Below, piece by piece: positions 62,152-64,000 of a DNA stretch of 64,000 bases; positions within the stretch are counted from its first letter, which is position 1; every line of letters begins with the position of its first letter. Source of the DNA: an uncultured Prevotellaceae bacterium. GTDB taxonomy: Bacteria; Bacteroidota; Bacteroidia; Bacteroidales; Bacteroidaceae. Made by a program: the position numbers and the translations under genes. Location of the stretch: assembly GCA_902781315.1 (NCBI GenBank), contig CACZIT010000005.1:58986-122985 (forward strand). The letters run 5' to 3'. The notes below the pieces were generated by a model. That model did not search any database. It was given only the letters and a program-made list of their open reading frames with translations, and had not been told where the DNA came from.

Positions 62152-62569
62152 CTGAGGCTGTGCCCTACCCGCCTTGCAGAATGCTTTCCGAAAGGCTGCC
62201 ACATGCTTTCGGCGAAACCGCAGCATTTTTCTATTCGCACCTGAGGATGACTTTATCATGATTGGAGCATGACTTGAGCGGGGTTGGAGCATGACTTGAG
62301 CGGGATTGGAGCATGATTTGAGCGAGATTGGAGCATGACTTGAGCGGGATTGGAGCATGATTTTATCGGGGTTGGAGTATGCCTTTATCGGGACTGGAGT
62401 ATTCCTTTATCGGGACTGGAGTATGTTTCGAGCGGGATTGGAGCGATGTTATTGCGGAATTTCACTATAGTAAAACGATCATTTCACTATAGTAAAAAGA
62501 TCTTATGACTATAGTAAAAAGTTCTTTTTACCGTAGTGAAATACCGATTTGAGTTATGATTTGAGTCTC
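62152..62569. repeat. 22-bp-period tandem repeat array C (19 units)
   Basis: Nineteen 22-base units follow each other without a break in phase. Units 6-14 (62262-62459) have TTGGAG or CTGGAG at 62262, 62284, 62306, 62328, 62350, 62372, 62394, 62416 and 62438. Units 1-5 are diverged relatives keeping ATG-CTT words at the same offset. Units 15-17 (62460-62525) switch to an ACTATAGT core in near-palindromic TTTCACTATAGTAAAA; unit 18 carries that core inverted; unit 19 returns to the first family, shifted by one base. It is non-coding, since 22 is not a multiple of 3. Confidence 0.88.
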
Positions 62570-62579
62570 CCACAGCAAT

Positions 62580-62995
62580 AAGTCCCAAAGGGACATTCTA
62601 TGAGTTAAGGACATGAGGCATAAAGGCCGAAGGCCTGACATGAATACAGGCAGGGGTGAAGTGAAGCGGCGCTCGGCGACGAAGGAGACGCTTTCGTAGC
62701 AACGCGGAGAAAGAACCCCTGTAAAAAGGATGCACCCGGTATATAAGTCCCGCAGGGACGACCGAACACAGGCAGGTGGTGGAGTCCGCAGGACGGAACC
62801 CCTGCTTAGTAGGTCACAAACTAATCAAAACCCCGAAGGGGTGGCAGAATTTCTGTCGGCCCTTCGGGACTTTATTACCCCCTTTCCCCTTTGCAGGGGT
62901 TTCGTCCTGCGGACTTCACCCCTGCCTGTATTCATGTCAGGCCTTCGGCCTTTATGCCGCCTCCCCTTAGCTTATAAAAAGTCCCTTTGGGACTT
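62580..62995. repeat. Composite inverted-repeat element (non-coding)
   Basis: Outer arms: 62580-62594 pairs with 62981-62995 (15 bp perfect). Main arms: 62617-62662 pairs with 62913-62958 (46 bp perfect). A second left copy, 62768-62805, pairs with 62893-62929 with few mismatches, so the right arm has two partners. Small palindromes such as GTCCCAAAGGGAC and GTCCCGCAGGGAC dot the element. It has no transposase and is not an open reading frame; it looks like a non-autonomous repeated element or nested insertion. Confidence 0.8.
62670..62717. repeat. Second copy of the dispersed 46-bp intergenic word
   Basis: Matches 45232-45277 with about five differences (CTCGG then ACGCTTTCGTAGCA and GCGGAGAAAGAACC). 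It lies in the loop between the left arms of the composite element. Confidence 0.75.
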
Positions 62996-63122
62996 CTATA
63001 TCATCGCAGCAAAAAACATGTATACCATCGCAGCAAAAAAAACAATCTGCCGTGCAACTTTCTGGCAACGAGTTACGTCAAACAGCTGAAATCAATAACC
63101 AATCGTAACACAGCTTACCATT
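62996..63122. other. Leader region of the DUF2807 gene
   Basis: CATCGCAGCAAAAAA occurs twice, at 63002 and 63026, 24 bases apart. No TAnnTTTG box is clear before the ATG at 63123; the transcript start is not placed. Confidence 0.45.
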
Positions 63123-63833
63123 ATGAACAGAAAAGCCTTTACCGCCATCAGCCTGATGGCCATCACCTTACTCGCTACAAGCTGCGAAGTGAAAGTAAAC
63201 AAAACCGTCACCCACTCGAAGGTGACAAAGACCTACTCGGGCTCGGCCGTAAAGCCCTTCGAGCGTATCATCATCGATGCCTTCTGCGACGTAAGATACA
63301 CGCAGGGCGACTCCACCAGCGTGGCCATCAGCTACGCCGACCCGGAAGACTTCGCCGCCCTCGACATCAAGAACGAAGACGGAAGCTTCGTCATCGGCTA
63401 CAAGACGTCGCACAAGGTGACTCGGCTCAGAGACGACGACATGCTGAAGGTGACCATCACCACGCCCGACCTCATCGAGGTTGACATGAACGGGGCGGGA
63501 CGTTTCTGGTCGGGCAATCCCATCGACACCGACACGTTGCTGCTGCAGCTGAAGGGCGCCGGCAAAATCAGCATCGGCACACTCGTCTGCGACCATCTGA
63601 TAGCCGAGATGAAGGGTGCCGGAAAGGTTGAACTCGGCCCTGTCGCCGCACAGGAATGCGTGATTAACCTGAAGGGCGTAGGAAAGGTGGATGCCGACTT
63701 CGAGCGTTGCAACAATATCGATGCCAACATCATGGGTGTCGGCAAGGTGAAACTCTCCGGCCACGCCAAGCACTACGATGCACACATCATGGGAACCGGC
63801 AAAATCGACCACGACGACCTGATAGTCGATTAA
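63123..63833 (+). CDS. DUF2807 (head GIN domain) lipoprotein
   Basis: 236 residues with a lipoprotein signal (ITLLATSC) and a right-handed beta-helix like repeat domain of the DUF2807 or head-GIN type, an auto-transporter-adhesin-like fold. Repeated glycine-containing turns recur every 18-20 residues: MNGAGRF, LKGAGKI, MKGAGKV, LKGVGKV, IMGVGKV, IMGTGKI. It is probably an envelope protein exposed to the periplasm or surface; function unknown. It starts after the composite repeat element. Confidence 0.85.
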   Translation: MNRKAFTAISLMAITLLATSCEVKVNKTVTHSKVTKTYSGSAVKPFERIIIDAFCDVRYTQGDSTSVAISYADPEDFAALDIKNEDGSFVIGYKTSHKVTRLRDDDMLKVTITTPDLIEVDMNGAGRFWSGNPIDTDTLLLQLKGAGKISIGTLVCDHLIAEMKGAGKVELGPVAAQECVINLKGVGKVDADFERCNNIDANIMGVGKVKLSGHAKHYDAHIMGTGKIDHDDLIVD

Positions 63834-64000
63834 TAAAGGGCAATGATATAGCAGATGACCTAATTGAGCCCCGCTTCCTATGATTTTATCCAAACATATT
63901 TAGTTAACCTCAAATCCGCAACCTATAGGGTTTAGTGGGATTTTGCTTGCAAAGCGACAAAATTCATTTTATTGTACATATTTCTTGCACAACAGAAATG
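63834..64000. other. Window end, no gene seen
   Basis: No coding frame or terminator with a clear U-run. ACCTATAGGGT near 63931 holds the small palindrome CCTATAGG. Nothing else I can support. Confidence 0.4.

Noticed and set aside
62152-62569. CRISPR array interpretation of the 22-bp units
   Set aside because: There is no alternation of constant repeat and unique spacer, no leader, and no cas gene in the window.
62730-63089. 119-codon frame inside the composite repeat element
   Set aside because: It runs through inverted-repeat arms and has no recognisable protein feature.

Overview
The window is a 64 kb chromosomal segment of a Bacteroidota bacterium, most likely a Prevotella-type member of the Bacteroidales. 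The signs are the recurrent -7 promoter box TAnnTTTG (often TAnCTTTGC) before genes on both strands, a nuo operon with fused nuoCD and no nuoEFG, a lipid-anchored TamA homologue (TamL), a BspA-like leucine-rich-repeat protein ending in a dockerin-like motif, DUF4230, DUF4890 and DUF2807-type exported proteins, and secreted GH2 and S9 hydrolases. The assignment below phylum level is inference. I found no prophage, CRISPR array, rRNA or tRNA gene.

Layout: 0-3.4 kb holds the end of pepD, a small lipoprotein, transketolase and rpiB. 3.5-6.7 kb (minus strand) holds an AlaX-like editing protein, an intracellular GH13 enzyme and fabD. 6.8-10.7 kb holds glnS, a TPR protein and a DedA protein. 11-14.5 kb has tamL divergent from a TrmH-type RNA methylase. 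14.5-18 kb has a membrane protein and clpC, the latter behind a consensus sigma-54 promoter. 18-21.5 kb has an EF-G paralogue and hemW. 21.5-27.4 kb (minus) is an operon of two tandem acyl-CoA synthetases, a lipoprotein binding protein and a FecCD permease with no ATPase. 27.6-30 kb (minus) has a LolC/E-like permease and an aminotransferase. 30.4-40.6 kb is the complex I operon nuoA-B-CD-H-I-J-K-L-M-N. 40.6-46 kb has a Crp-like regulator, lepA and small envelope proteins. 46-54 kb has the BspA-like protein and a 1328-residue secreted beta-galactosidase. 54-61 kb (minus) has YqaA-like and polytopic membrane proteins, purD, a dipeptidyl peptidase and an RlmL-type methylase with an RGG tail. 61-64 kb has an unknown exported protein, a long non-coding repeat region and a DUF2807 lipoprotein.

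Most genes are housekeeping (carbon metabolism, translation, respiration, purine synthesis, protein quality control). The envelope theme (TamL, LolC/E-like permease, lipoproteins, secreted hydrolases) fits a polysaccharide- and peptide-using anaerobe. The oxidoreductase operon lacks the NADH module, so its electron donor is not given by this locus.

The most unusual content lies between the genes. Three separate arrays of non-coding tandem repeats, at 10759, 30130 and 62152, have an exact 22-bp period, yet the unit sequence differs from array to array and changes within an array. The largest starts one base after a stop codon and runs 19 units in unbroken phase. Other intergenic families are a 75-bp tandem repeat with a diverged copy 47 kb away, a composite inverted-repeat element at 62580-62995, a 46-bp dispersed word shared by 45232 and 62670, G-rich quadruplex-prone repeats, and spacers filled with 7- or 8-bp words.
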